This document shows, one piece after another, positions 42,548-50,873 of a DNA stretch of 64,000 nucleotides (its first letter is position 1; the number at the start of each line of letters is the position of its first letter). The notes under the pieces were generated by a model. The model had not been told where the DNA came from and did not search any database. It was given only the letters and a program-made list of their open reading frames with translations. Origin of the DNA: Collinsella sp. BA40 (GTDB taxonomy: Bacteria; Actinomycetota; Coriobacteriia; Coriobacteriales; Coriobacteriaceae); NCBI RefSeq assembly GCF_008014645.1, contig NZ_VOWY01000001.1, forward strand, positions 185,479-249,478. The letters run 5' to 3'. The translations under genes were made by a program, and so were the position numbers.

Positions 42548-42745
42548 ATGGGCAACGCGAGGGAGTTGGCTGCGGAGCGCATCAAGGAGCTGGGCAGGTG
42601 GCTCGAGGAGCATGCCGAGGCCCTGACGTCCGAGATGGACGAGATGGTGATCGCCGAGCGCGGCCTGACTATCAACTCGGATATCACGACAGATGGGATC
42701 CAGTCGGTGCACGTCGTGAAGAACTACATCCTCGTCAACAGATAG
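42548..42745 (+). CDS. Unknown small phage protein
   Basis: This 65-residue acidic protein (MGNARELAAERIKELGRWLEEHAEAL ... GIQSVHVVKNYILVNR) has a helical first half and a strand-like end. ATG 42548 has GGAGGAG upstream. It is the first gene after the presumed late promoter. No family recognised. Confidence 0.6.
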   Translation: MGNARELAAERIKELGRWLEEHAEALTSEMDEMVIAERGLTINSDITTDGIQSVHVVKNYILVNR

Positions 42746-42754
42746 GAGGGCGCC

Positions 42755-42967
42755 ATGGTCTCCATCGCATGCCTCGTCAAGTGCGCGCTGCGCTACGACA
42801 CCGTGCTCTCCTGGGCCATGCGCCGGGCGCTCGGCATCAAGCAGCGTCCGCGCCGCAAGCCCGAGCCGAGACCCGTGCCCGCGTGCGAGCGCGATGCGAA
42901 CCGCGTGGACCGCGAGGTCCTCGAGTGCTTCCGTAACGAGGGGCGCTCGCCGGTTGAGTGGGGCTGA
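42755..42967 (+). CDS. Unknown small basic protein
   Basis: This 70-residue protein has a short hydrophobic start (MVSIACLVKCALRYDTVLSWAMRRALG) and an Arg/Pro-rich middle. It overlaps nothing upstream and ends one base before the HNH gene. AGGAGG precedes ATG 42755. Function unknown. Confidence 0.55.
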   Translation: MVSIACLVKCALRYDTVLSWAMRRALGIKQRPRRKPEPRPVPACERDANRVDREVLECFRNEGRSPVEWG

Positions 42968-42968
42968 G

Positions 42969-43265
42969 GTGGGCAACCCGCGCTACAGCAACGGCGCCGC
43001 GAGACGCAAACTGCGCGCCTGGCTGCGCTCGCAGGGCAGGCCCTGCCACATCTGCGGCCAGCCAATCGACTACAGCCTGCCGGCGGGCGACCCGTTGAGC
43101 TTCGAGGTTGACGAGATCGTTCCGGTGTCCAAGGGCGGCAGCCCTCTGGACCGGTCCAACGTCGACGCCGCCCACCGCATCTGCAACCAGCGCCGCGGCA
43201 ACCGCGACCTCGGTCTGAAGGCGCCCGCCATCCCGGTCCCGGTTATGACCAGCCGAAGATGGTAG
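42969..43265 (+). CDS. HNH endonuclease
   Basis: This 98-residue nuclease has CHICGQPI near residue 31 and FEVDEIVPVSKGGSPLDRSNVDAAHRICNQRRGNR, the HNH core with its second Cys ligand. In cos phages an HNH protein beside the terminase is needed for cohesive-end cutting. Start GTG 42969 follows the previous stop directly; the frame extends further upstream but overlaps that gene. Confidence 0.85.
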   Translation: MGNPRYSNGAARRKLRAWLRSQGRPCHICGQPIDYSLPAGDPLSFEVDEIVPVSKGGSPLDRSNVDAAHRICNQRRGNRDLGLKAPAIPVPVMTSRRW

Positions 43266-43389
43266 CCGTTAAAACAGCAGCTAATAGGGGGTGCATCCCC
43301 TCCCCCTGGGGCATGGGCGCTCCCGGCGGCATTGCGCCTTTTTTTCAGAGGGGTCTTACAACAGGTCTACGGAACGAGGTGGTCCACGG
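43266..43389 (+). other. HNH-terS gap, candidate cos region
   Basis: This 124-bp gap has GGGGGTGCATCCCC (43287-43300), CCCCTCCCCCTGGGG, a run of seven T residues and three GTCCACGGG-type repeats (43382-43408) extending into the terminase start. Location between HNH and terminase fits a cos site; no cut position can be assigned by eye. Confidence 0.4.
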
Positions 43390-43842
43390 GTGTCCACGGG
43401 GTCCACGAAGCCCAAGACGGGCAGGTTCACGGCGCGCGAGCGCGAGATCGTCCGCAACGCCTACCCCGGCCTCGGACCTGCGGCGCTAGCGCGGAAGCTC
43501 GGACGCTCCAAGTCGGGCGTGTGCAAGCTGATCCGCGAGATGAAGGAGTCGGGCGAGATAGCCGAGCCGGATTCCACGGAGCGGGCTACCGACGCCCCTC
43601 CGCCGGGAACCTTGGACGAGGGGTCAGGCGCTCAGGACACGCTCGGGCGCCTGAGGCGCCTGAGGGCGCTCCTCGAGCGGCAGCTCTACGACGCGGCGCC
43701 CGCTCAGGTGCGCGGGCTCAGCGCCGAGTACCGCGCGACGCTCGAGGCAATCGACAGGATCGAGAACACGGAGGGCGGAGACGATGGCGACGACGTCCTC
43801 GACAGGCTCGCGGGGGCCCTTCTCGGCCATCGAGGCGGCTGA
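43390..43842 (+). CDS. terS: Terminase small subunit
   Basis: This 150-residue protein has an N-terminal homeodomain-like helix-turn-helix (FTAREREIVRNAYPGLGPAALARKLGRSKSGVCKLIREMKESGEI) for binding the packaging site, and a helical oligomerisation region (DTLGRLRRLRALLERQLYDAAPAQVRGLSAEYRATLEAIDRIE). GTG 43390 has GAGGTGG 7 nt upstream. It overlaps the large subunit by 59 nt. Confidence 0.78.
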   Translation: MSTGSTKPKTGRFTAREREIVRNAYPGLGPAALARKLGRSKSGVCKLIREMKESGEIAEPDSTERATDAPPPGTLDEGSGAQDTLGRLRRLRALLERQLYDAAPAQVRGLSAEYRATLEAIDRIENTEGGDDGDDVLDRLAGALLGHRGG

Positions 43843-45286
43843 GCCGCGCAAGCGCGTGACGCACCTCGGGGCGTGCGACCTCTCCGAGCAGGTGGAGATC
43901 TTCGCCGAGGGCGCGGGCATCGACCTGCTGCCCTGGCAGAGGACGGTCATCTCGGACTGGACCCAGCTCACCGCGCCGCTCGCCGAGGGCGGCGCGTTCG
44001 TCCACCAGCGCGCGGGCGCGAGCATCCCGCGCCAGGCGGGAAAGTCGGTTTCGGGCATCGCCTGGGCGGGCTTCCTCGCGAGCATCCTCGGCTACAAGGT
44101 GCTCTGGACCGATCACAACTACTCGACCACGTGCGAGATGCTCTCCCGCTTCCGCGACATGTTCGGGCGCCGCCCGGCGGACGCCACCGCCAAGCACAAG
44201 GCGTACAACCGCCGCGTGACGCACGTGAACAACAAGACGGCGCAGGAGGCGTTCGAGTTCAAGGGCGGCGGCGTGCTGGCGTTCTCCACGCGCACCAAGT
44301 CCGCGGCGCTCGGTTACAGCTTCGACGTCGTCATCTACGACGAGGCGCAGGAGCTCACCGGCGAGCAGGTGCAGGCCATCGCCCCGACCATGTCCTCGGG
44401 CGCGGCGCACAACCCGCAGTCGGTCTACCTCGGCACGCCCACGCGCGCCGGCAGCGCCGCCGAGTCGTTCCAGGAGGTCCGCGCGGACGCGTGGGCCGGC
44501 GGCGAGCGGGCGGCGGACCTCTGCTGGACCGAGTACGGCCTGGACGAGGTGGGGGACGTGGCGGACGAGTCGCGCTGGCTCCGCGCCAACCCGTCCCTGG
44601 GCGCGCTCGCCAACTTCGCCGCTATCCGGATGGGCATGCGCTCGGGCATGGGCGAGCTCGCCTTCGCGCAGGAGTACCTGGGCTACTGGCTGCCCAAGGT
44701 CGCGGACGCCGTGGTGTCCGCCAAGGAGTGGGGCAAGTGCCTCGCCCCGCCGCCGCCGGAGGACGCCGACATGGAGCGCGTCTGCTACGGGGTGAAGTTC
44801 AGCCCGGACGGCTCCATGGTCGCGCTCGCGGTCGCCGGCAGGCTCGAGCGCGATTCGCTGCCGCACGTCGAGCTCGTCGAGTACGCGCCCGCGTCGGGCG
44901 GAACCGCGTGGCTCGCGGACTGGCTCGCCGAGAGGACGCGCGTCGGCGCCTGCGTGGCCATAGACGGCCTGGCCGCCGCGGACGCGCTCTGCGACCGCCT
45001 GGCGGAGGCCCGCGTGCCGCGCGGCTTCGCCGTTCGCCCGCGGGCGGGCGAGGTGATCGCGGCGGCGAGCCTCATGCACGAGGCGATCCGCTCCAAGCAG
45101 ATGACGCATATCGAGCAACCCGCGCTCGACGAGTCCGTGACCCGCGCGACCCGCCGCAAGATCGGCACGCGCGGCGGCTGGGCATGGGGCGGCGACGCGT
45201 CGTGCCCCATCGAGGCCGCGAGCCTCGCGCTGTGGGCGCTCAAGACAACGAAACGAAATCCGAAGCGAAAGCAGGTGGTTTGGTGA
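43784..45286 (+). CDS. terL: Terminase large subunit
   Basis: This 500-residue packaging motor has Walker A PRQAGKS (near residue 85), Walker B VVIYDEAQE (near 184) and an acidic RNase-H-like nuclease domain in the second half (AIDGLAAADAL). The class is the HK97-like TerL of cos siphoviruses. It starts within terS and ends overlapping the portal start. Confidence 0.92.
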   Translation: MATTSSTGSRGPFSAIEAAEPRKRVTHLGACDLSEQVEIFAEGAGIDLLPWQRTVISDWTQLTAPLAEGGAFVHQRAGASIPRQAGKSVSGIAWAGFLASILGYKVLWTDHNYSTTCEMLSRFRDMFGRRPADATAKHKAYNRRVTHVNNKTAQEAFEFKGGGVLAFSTRTKSAALGYSFDVVIYDEAQELTGEQVQAIAPTMSSGAAHNPQSVYLGTPTRAGSAAESFQEVRADAWAGGERAADLCWTEYGLDEVGDVADESRWLRANPSLGALANFAAIRMGMRSGMGELAFAQEYLGYWLPKVADAVVSAKEWGKCLAPPPPEDADMERVCYGVKFSPDGSMVALAVAGRLERDSLPHVELVEYAPASGGTAWLADWLAERTRVGACVAIDGLAAADALCDRLAEARVPRGFAVRPRAGEVIAAASLMHEAIRSKQMTHIEQPALDESVTRATRRKIGTRGGWAWGGDASCPIEAASLALWALKTTKRNPKRKQVVW

Positions 45287-46734
45287 GCATCGAGATCTCG
45301 ACCGACATCGCGTGCGCGAGGGGGCTCCGCGCCGGCGACGGCCTGGCGGTGTTCGACCTCTGCGAGACGTGGCGCGTCAAGTCGACGCGCAACGCGCTCA
45401 GATCGAACTACTACCGCATGCACCGCCGCGCCCGCGACCTCGGCATCTCCATCCCGCCCGAGCTGAGGAACCTCGAGCAGGCGTGCGGCTGGCCCGTGAA
45501 GGCGGTCGACAGCCTGGGCGCGCGCTCGCAGTTCGACGGATACACGTGCGCGGACGAGGACGTGTGCGACGAGCTCGCCGAGATCGTGGACATGACGGGG
45601 CTCAAGCGAAAGTACCGGCAGGCCGTGCGAAGCGAGCTCACGCATAGCTGCGCGTTCCTGACGGTCACCGCGGGAGACGAGTCCGCCGGCGAGCCGCCCG
45701 TGGTGATCAACGCCTACCCGGCGACGAGCGCCGCGGCAATCTGGGACCGCCCGCGCAACCGCATAAAGTGCGGCATGGTGGTGGTCGACTCGGACCGCAG
45801 GACCGGCAAGCCCACCTGGGTCGACGTCTACACCGAGACCAACGTGATCCGCATCCGCCGCAGCGCGCGTGGCATCTGGCAGGCGGCGTACAGCGAGGAC
45901 TTCGAGATGGGGCGCTGCCTCATGGAGCGCCTCGCCTACGACGCGGACCTCGACCGCCCCTTCGGGCGCAGCCGCATCAGCCGGTCGGTGATGAGCATCA
46001 CCGACAACGCCATGCGCGCGGCGCTGCGCTCGGAGGTGAGCGCCGAGTTCTTCACGGCTCCGCAGAAGTACCTGCTGGGCGCGGACGAGGACGTGCTGGG
46101 CGGCAAGACCAAGTGGGACGCCTACATCGGCAACATCTTCGCCGTCAGCCGCGACGAGAACGGCGACATGCCGCAGTTCGGGCAGCTGACCCAGGGCAGC
46201 ATGCAGCCGCACATCGACTACATGCGATCCCTCGCGGCGCGCTTCTCCGGCGAGACCAACGTGCCGTTGAGCGAGCTGGGCGTGGTCTCGGACAACCCGT
46301 CGAGCGCGGAGGCGATCTACGCCGCCAAGGAGGCGCTCGTCGTGGAGGCGCAGAACCTCAACGCCGACAACGGCGAGGCCCTCGCGCACGTGGCCCTCAT
46401 GGCGCTCGCCATCAAGGAGGGGACCACGTACGCCGAGCAGGCCGCGCGCCGCCTGCGGATATGCCCAAAGTTTCGCAACCCCGCCATGCCGTCGGTGGTC
46501 ACGCAGGCCGACGCCATGCTCAAGGACGTCCAGGCCGTGCCGTGGCTCGCCGAGAGCGACGTGCTCCTCGAGGAGCTCGGCTTTTCCGACGACCAGATCC
46601 AGCGTCTACGCAGCGACCGCGACCGGGCGACGAGCCGCGCGCTCGTCGCCGCGGCGACCTCCGGCACCGGCATCGACCTGCCGACCGCCAACCCCGCGGC
46701 GGCCGCGGGCGCGCTCCTGGGCGGGACGCGATGA
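45283..46734 (+). CDS. Portal protein (SPP1 Gp6-like)
   Basis: This 483-residue protein has the SPP1-type portal pattern: RNYYRMHRRARDLGISIPPELRNLEQACGWPVKAVDSL-like N-terminus, MVVVDSDRRTGKPTWVDVYTE, PFGRSRISRSVMSITDNAMRA and the helical crown region. It forms the dodecameric channel for DNA entry. GTG 45283 overlaps terL (GTGA). The MuF gene begins at its stop (ATGA). Confidence 0.9.
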   Translation: MSIEISTDIACARGLRAGDGLAVFDLCETWRVKSTRNALRSNYYRMHRRARDLGISIPPELRNLEQACGWPVKAVDSLGARSQFDGYTCADEDVCDELAEIVDMTGLKRKYRQAVRSELTHSCAFLTVTAGDESAGEPPVVINAYPATSAAAIWDRPRNRIKCGMVVVDSDRRTGKPTWVDVYTETNVIRIRRSARGIWQAAYSEDFEMGRCLMERLAYDADLDRPFGRSRISRSVMSITDNAMRAALRSEVSAEFFTAPQKYLLGADEDVLGGKTKWDAYIGNIFAVSRDENGDMPQFGQLTQGSMQPHIDYMRSLAARFSGETNVPLSELGVVSDNPSSAEAIYAAKEALVVEAQNLNADNGEALAHVALMALAIKEGTTYAEQAARRLRICPKFRNPAMPSVVTQADAMLKDVQAVPWLAESDVLLEELGFSDDQIQRLRSDRDRATSRALVAAATSGTGIDLPTANPAAAAGALLGGTR

Positions 46735-47909
46735 TATCCCGCGAGCAGTTCGACGCCTACAACCGCGCGGTGGCGAACCTGTCGGACGGCGCGCAGCGAG
46801 AGATCGAGTCGAGGATCATGTCCTGGCTCCAGACCGACGAGGGGAGGTCGGCGACCGTCGCGGAGTGCCGCGAGTACGCCAAATCCGTCATGTCCGGCGT
46901 GGTGCAGGTCTACGACTCCGCCGCCTCCTCTCTCGCGGCGGAGTGGTACGACAAGCAGGCGGCGGATAGCGGCGCCAGGCTGCCCGCCGCCGTCACCGCG
47001 GCGACCTACAACCCCGAGAGCGTCGACGAGACGGCGCGCTACCAGGCCAAGAAGCTCGCGAAGGGCGACCCTCGCGGGTTCGCGGAGTACTGCGGCGAGC
47101 TCGGCCGCAACGACGTCCTGCGCAGCCTCAACGAGACGATCATCCGCAACGCCGCCAGGGACAGGAAGAAGGGGGTGCGCTTCGCGCGCGTCCCAACCGG
47201 CGCGGAGACGTGCACGTACTGCCTGATGCTGGCGAGCCGCGGCGCCGTCTACCACTCCCGGAAGACCGCCGGCGAGTTCCGCCACTTCCATCGCAGGTGC
47301 GACTGCAAGGTCGTGCCCGGCTTCGAGGACGACAAGGATGCCGAGCTTGTCGAGGGCGTCAGACCGAAGGAGCTCCGAGAACTGTGGGGGAAGTTCAAGG
47401 ATATCGACGATAGAGCTGATTTGAGTGCGGCGGAGAAGCTTGCCGCCAAAAGGGGAATGCTCTCCGTTCCCGGTCCGCCAGTCGTGTATGAGAAGCCAAA
47501 AGATGCCTTCCTCCTTGAACGGGGCGGGGCGTACGACCTTGCTGCGCATGCGGCGTTACGAGCCGCCGGGCATGAAGTTGTCGTGCGTGAGGAGGATGCC
47601 CCCGAGGGTTTCTCAAACATCGACCTGGTTCTTGATGGCAGGCTGTGCGAACTGAAAAGCCCTACGACCGAAGCGTCCGGAACCAATGGGCTGCGCTTCA
47701 TTGAGCGAAATATCAGGAAGGCGATTAAGCAGTTCCAAAAGGTTGAAGGAGGGCCAGTCAAGCCTTCCATTGTGGTTATAAACTGCACGGAGGTGCCCGT
47801 TGCGAGGGCTGACGCCCTGAAGCGAGTCCATCTAGAGATGTCGCGTCACGATATCGACAGGGTGATTCTGTTGAGTCTTGGTGGCGCCGTGGACGACGTC
47901 AAAAAATGA
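46731..47909 (+). CDS. MuF minor head protein with C-terminal nuclease-like toxin domain
   Basis: This 392-residue fusion has an N-terminal MuF domain with GAETCTYCLMLASRGAVYHSRK and HFHRRCDCKVVPGF near residues 160-202. After a linker, residues 250-392 form a distinct domain with NIDLVLDGRLCELKSP: Asp about 298 and Glu-x-Lys about 307-309, a PD-(D/E)XK nuclease arrangement. Its DNA is clearly less GC-rich (near 47430-47900), suggesting separate origin. MuF-linked polymorphic toxins are known in temperate phages, where the head carries the toxin. No immunity gene is recognised nearby. ATG 46731 overlaps the portal stop. Confidence 0.83.
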   Translation: MISREQFDAYNRAVANLSDGAQREIESRIMSWLQTDEGRSATVAECREYAKSVMSGVVQVYDSAASSLAAEWYDKQAADSGARLPAAVTAATYNPESVDETARYQAKKLAKGDPRGFAEYCGELGRNDVLRSLNETIIRNAARDRKKGVRFARVPTGAETCTYCLMLASRGAVYHSRKTAGEFRHFHRRCDCKVVPGFEDDKDAELVEGVRPKELRELWGKFKDIDDRADLSAAEKLAAKRGMLSVPGPPVVYEKPKDAFLLERGGAYDLAAHAALRAAGHEVVVREEDAPEGFSNIDLVLDGRLCELKSPTTEASGTNGLRFIERNIRKAIKQFQKVEGGPVKPSIVVINCTEVPVARADALKRVHLEMSRHDIDRVILLSLGGAVDDVKK

Positions 47910-47961
47910 GCCCCAGGTTAGCTATCCAGCACGCCCGGGGCTCTCTATGACCATTGTACAC

Positions 47962-48035
47962 ACCTGGTTAGCACAATGGTAGTGCATCGGTCTCCAAAAC
48001 CGTTGATCGGGGTTCGATTCCCCGGCCAGGTGCCA
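47962..48035 (+). tRNA. tRNA-Trp (CCA), phage-encoded
   Basis: A cloverleaf with acceptor ACCTGGT/GCCAGGT (one G-T pair), anticodon loop CTCCAAA (CCA), T-stem CGGGG/CCCCG, discriminator G and encoded CCA. It lies 52 nt after the MuF-toxin gene. Confidence 0.92.
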
Positions 48036-48063
48036 TTTTGGCGTCATTTCAAGCAGGTTTTAT

Positions 48064-48147
48064 CGGGGCGTGGCGTAAAGGCAGGCGCGCGTGCCTCAGG
48101 AGCACGTGGGGAGACCCGTGCGGGTTCGAGTCCCGCCGCCCCGACCA
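48064..48147 (+). tRNA. tRNA-Leu (CAG), phage-encoded
   Basis: Acceptor CGGGGCG/CGCCCCG, anticodon stem CGTGC/GCACG with loop CTCAGGA (CAG), long variable arm, T-stem GCGGG/CCCGC, discriminator A, encoded CCA. CUG is the commonest Leu codon in this high-GC genome. Confidence 0.9.
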
Positions 48148-48173
48148 ATTTCGATTCAGATAGGAGTCGCACC

Positions 48174-48413
48174 ATGGCGTCGACGACCGTGCGGTCAACC
48201 GCCCTCAAGAGGCTCGAGAGGGTGGGCGGGGCGTACTTCCTCCTTGAGGACGACGGCTCGAAGACGGGACCCGTGTGCCCTCAGTGCTACGAAGAGGACA
48301 AGATCGCCGTGATCCTGGAGCGCGCCAACGGCGGCGCGTCATGCTCGCGCTGCCGCACGCGGTACGCCGGCGTCGAGGCATCCGCCGAGGGCTTCAAGCA
48401 ACACATCTTCTAG
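48174..48413 (+). CDS. Zinc-binding small phage protein
   Basis: This 79-residue protein carries CPQCYEEDKIAVILERANGGASCSRCRTRY, two CxxC pairs spaced as a zinc ribbon. It lies between the tRNAs and the scaffold. TAGGAG precedes ATG 48174. It resembles small zinc proteins beside capsid genes in other phages; whether it is an immunity partner of the MuF toxin is untested. Confidence 0.65.
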   Translation: MASTTVRSTALKRLERVGGAYFLLEDDGSKTGPVCPQCYEEDKIAVILERANGGASCSRCRTRYAGVEASAEGFKQHIF

Positions 48414-48443
48414 TTATCCCATCGATCAGATCGGAGTCCCATC

Positions 48444-48689
48444 ATGGCATTGGTGAGGAAGCTCCTGGTCGTCTGCGACAAGTGCGGCTCGCACGTCGAG
48501 GCGTCCGGGGGATCGCGCGACCCGTTCCTCGTCTCGGAGCGCGACCCGGCGGTATCCGGTTGGCTCGCGGTCGATTCCGAGCACCATCTCTGCTCCGCAT
48601 GCGCCGCCGCGTACACGAGGCGCAAGGAGGAGATGGAGCGCGAGCTCAAGGAGCTCGCTGGCATCAGGACCTACGAGGTCAGCATCTAG
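48444..48689 (+). CDS. Zinc-binding small phage protein
   Basis: This 81-residue protein has VCDKCGSHVEA and LCSACAAAYTRRKEEMERELKEL, again two CxxC pairs plus a helical tail. It is followed by a terminator, so it ends the packaging/head-entry transcript. GATCGGAG lies upstream of ATG 48444. Function unknown. Confidence 0.65.
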   Translation: MALVRKLLVVCDKCGSHVEASGGSRDPFLVSERDPAVSGWLAVDSEHHLCSACAAAYTRRKEEMERELKELAGIRTYEVSI

Positions 48690-48708
48690 ACAACACCTAA
48701 AACCACGT

Positions 48709-48724
48709 GGCCCCGAGAGGGGCC
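48709..48724 (+). terminator. Terminator before the scaffold gene
   Basis: GGCCCC-GAGA-GGGGCC (48709-48724) followed by TTTCC. A second hairpin (AAGCCA near 48741 with TGGCTT, then CTTTC) follows, so two weak terminators lie in the gap. Confidence 0.7.
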
Positions 48725-48869
48725 TTTCCATTGGGAATCAAGCCATCCGCGAGGGTGGCTTCTTTCATATACGCCTGCCGCGCGCGGCGAGTCGCGGCGA
48801 GGACCCGGCAGCGGGGGAGTGCAGGTGCTCGTCTACGCCCGAGCGGGCGGGAACAGGAAGGACACGACC

Positions 48870-49328
48870 ATGACCGAAGAGTTCAAGCCCATCTCGACCC
48901 AGGAGGAGCTCGACGCGCTCATCCGCGACCGCCTGAAGCGCGACCGCGCCAAGACGGCCGAGAAGTACGCCGACTACGAGGACCTCAAGGCGAAGGCCGC
49001 CAGGCTCGACGAGCTGGAGGAGGCGCAGAAGGGCGAGCTCGAGCGCGCGAACGAGAAGATCGCCAAGCTCGAGAAGGACGCCGCCGACCGCGCCGCCGCC
49101 GAGAAGGCCCGCGAGCTCAAGGAGCGCGTGGCCAAGGAGACGGGCGTTCCCGTCGAGCTGGTCCAGGGCGCCGACGAGGAATCCATGCGCGCCTTCGCCG
49201 AGTCCGTGGCCGCATACGCCAAGAAGCCGAGCGCCGCGCGGGTCGACGGCGCGGGCGAGTTCGCCGACACCGGCAAGGCGGCCAAGTCCGACATGGCGGG
49301 ATTCGTCTCGCAGCTCTTCGGCGAGTAG
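48870..49328 (+). CDS. Capsid scaffolding protein
   Basis: This 152-residue, strongly charged helical protein (LDALIRDRLKRDRAKTAEKYADYEDLKAKAARLDELEEAQKGELERANEKIAKLEKDAADRAAA) has long coiled-coil character, the hallmark of phage scaffolds, and lies directly before the capsid gene. ATG 48870 follows CAGGAAGGAC; the longer frame is rejected. The C-terminus (SDMAGFVSQLFGE) would bind capsid protein. Confidence 0.82.
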   Translation: MTEEFKPISTQEELDALIRDRLKRDRAKTAEKYADYEDLKAKAARLDELEEAQKGELERANEKIAKLEKDAADRAAAEKARELKERVAKETGVPVELVQGADEESMRAFAESVAAYAKKPSAARVDGAGEFADTGKAAKSDMAGFVSQLFGE

Positions 49329-49355
49329 AACCAACGACAAGAGAAAGGAGCCGCC

Positions 49356-50234
49356 ATGGCTCTCGATACGACCAAGATCAAGCTTCCCCATTCCGTAGTC
49401 GTCGACATGAGCGCGAAGGTCAAGGACAAGTCCACCATCGCCGCCCTCTCCACGCCCATCCCCCAGATCTTCGCCAACACCGACCACATGGTGTTCACCG
49501 GCGCCGCCGAGGCCGACGTGGTGGCGGAGGGCGCCAAGAAGAGCTCCTACGAGCAGACCCTCGCCTCCGTCGAGGGCAAGCGCGTGAAGCTCGTAACCAC
49601 CACGCGCGTCACCGACGAGCTCAAGTGGGCCGACGAGGACAACCGCCTCGAGATCGTGAACGCCATCATGGCGGACCAGACCGCCGCGCTCGCCCGCGCC
49701 ATCGACTACGTGGTCTACCACGCCGTCAACCCCAAGACCGGCTCCGCGCTCGGCGGCTACACCGCGCTCACCACGGGCGCGAACTCCGTCACCGCGGGCT
49801 CCGACCTCGTCTCCGACATCGACGCCATGGCCGAGAAGCTCCTCGAGTACGAGGTGAACGGCTTCGCCATGTCCCGCAAGCTCGCCTTCGACCTGCGCAA
49901 GCTCCGCGTGCCCTCCACCGGCATGCGCCTGTACCCCGAGATCCCCATGTCCCTCGAGCTCGGCAGCTTCGACGGCATCCCGGCGTGCACCTCGGGCACG
50001 GTCGACGGCAAGAAGGCGACCGCGCCCACCAAGGTCCTCGGCATCCTGGGCAACTTCGACATGATCAAGTGGGGCATGGTGCGCGACATCTACTCCGAGA
50101 TCATCGAGTACGGCGACCCCGACCAGACCGGCGTCGACCTCAAGGCGAACAACCAGATCGCGTACCGCACCGAGAGCTGCTTCTCCTACGCGGTGCTCGA
50201 CGCCAAGGCGTTCACCGTCCTCAAGAGCGCTTAA
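49356..50234 (+). CDS. Major capsid protein (HK97-like)
   Basis: This 292-residue protein has the phage capsid pattern: a strand-rich start, VEGKRVKLVTTTRVTDELKWADEDNRLEIVNAIMADQTAALARAIDYVVYHAVNP, and a C-terminal EYGDPDQTGVDLKANNQIAYRTESCFSYAVLDAKAFTVLK, the P-domain-like end. The gene uses optimal codons strongly, fitting high late expression. AAAGGAG precedes ATG 49356. Confidence 0.88.
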   Translation: MALDTTKIKLPHSVVVDMSAKVKDKSTIAALSTPIPQIFANTDHMVFTGAAEADVVAEGAKKSSYEQTLASVEGKRVKLVTTTRVTDELKWADEDNRLEIVNAIMADQTAALARAIDYVVYHAVNPKTGSALGGYTALTTGANSVTAGSDLVSDIDAMAEKLLEYEVNGFAMSRKLAFDLRKLRVPSTGMRLYPEIPMSLELGSFDGIPACTSGTVDGKKATAPTKVLGILGNFDMIKWGMVRDIYSEIIEYGDPDQTGVDLKANNQIAYRTESCFSYAVLDAKAFTVLKSA

Positions 50235-50244
50235 GGAGGCCCGC

Positions 50245-50469
50245 ATGCAGCTGGTGCAGAAATTCATCGTGGAGGCGCCCTCCAAGGCGTCCCCCGTGCT
50301 CCCGCAGCGCGTCGCACTCGTGGAGGCGGACGGCAAGACGCCCGCCCTCGGCGCCGCCACCAAGACGCGCCCCGGCATGGTCAAGCAGGCGGCCAAGGTC
50401 GCGGACAGCGCGTCCATGGCCGACCTCGTCGCCGCCCTCGTGGCGGCGGGCATCATGGCGGCGAAATAG
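50245..50469 (+). CDS. Head-fibre-like small protein
   Basis: This 74-residue protein has PGMVKQAAKVADSASMADLVAALVAAGIMAAK, similar to the end of phage head fibre proteins (VKQA...VADL...AGIM). It is placed between capsid and connector genes, where head decoration genes often are. GGAGG precedes ATG 50245. Confidence 0.6.
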   Translation: MQLVQKFIVEAPSKASPVLPQRVALVEADGKTPALGAATKTRPGMVKQAAKVADSASMADLVAALVAAGIMAAK

Positions 50470-50471
50470 CC

Positions 50472-50873
50472 GTGGCGGGCGTCCCGTTCGCCACGGTCGA
50501 GGATTACGAGGCGAGGTACGGCTCGCCCGCGCCGGAGAACGCGGCGGCGGTCATCGCAGACGCGAACGACGCGGTGCTCGGGGCGTACCTGCGGGCCGAC
50601 GGCAACTACGAGCAGGGGTGCAACCCAGTCTTCGACCTCAACGCCAAGGCGGTGGCGTGCGCCATCGCGCATAGGGCGCTGTCGGCTCCGGCCGGCTACG
50701 CCGGCGCGAGCCAGTACTCGCAGACCGCAGGCCCGTACTCGGCGAGCCTCACGTTCGCCAACCCCAACGGCGACGTCTACATAGGCAGGTCCGAGCTCAA
50801 GCGCCTGGGCCTGGCGGGGACGCGCGTCCATTCCATCAGGCCGTCGATCGGGGGCGGCGATGGAGCTCATTAG
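50472..50873 (+). CDS. Head-tail connector (gp6/gp15-like adaptor)
   Basis: This 133-residue protein begins VPFATVEDYEARYGSPAPENAAAVIADANDAVLGAYL, the usual opening of head-tail adaptors that cap the portal. GTG 50472 sits 2 nt after the previous stop. It overlaps the next gene by 14 nt. Assigned by position and N-terminal pattern. Confidence 0.72.
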   Translation: MAGVPFATVEDYEARYGSPAPENAAAVIADANDAVLGAYLRADGNYEQGCNPVFDLNAKAVACAIAHRALSAPAGYAGASQYSQTAGPYSASLTFANPNGDVYIGRSELKRLGLAGTRVHSIRPSIGGGDGAH

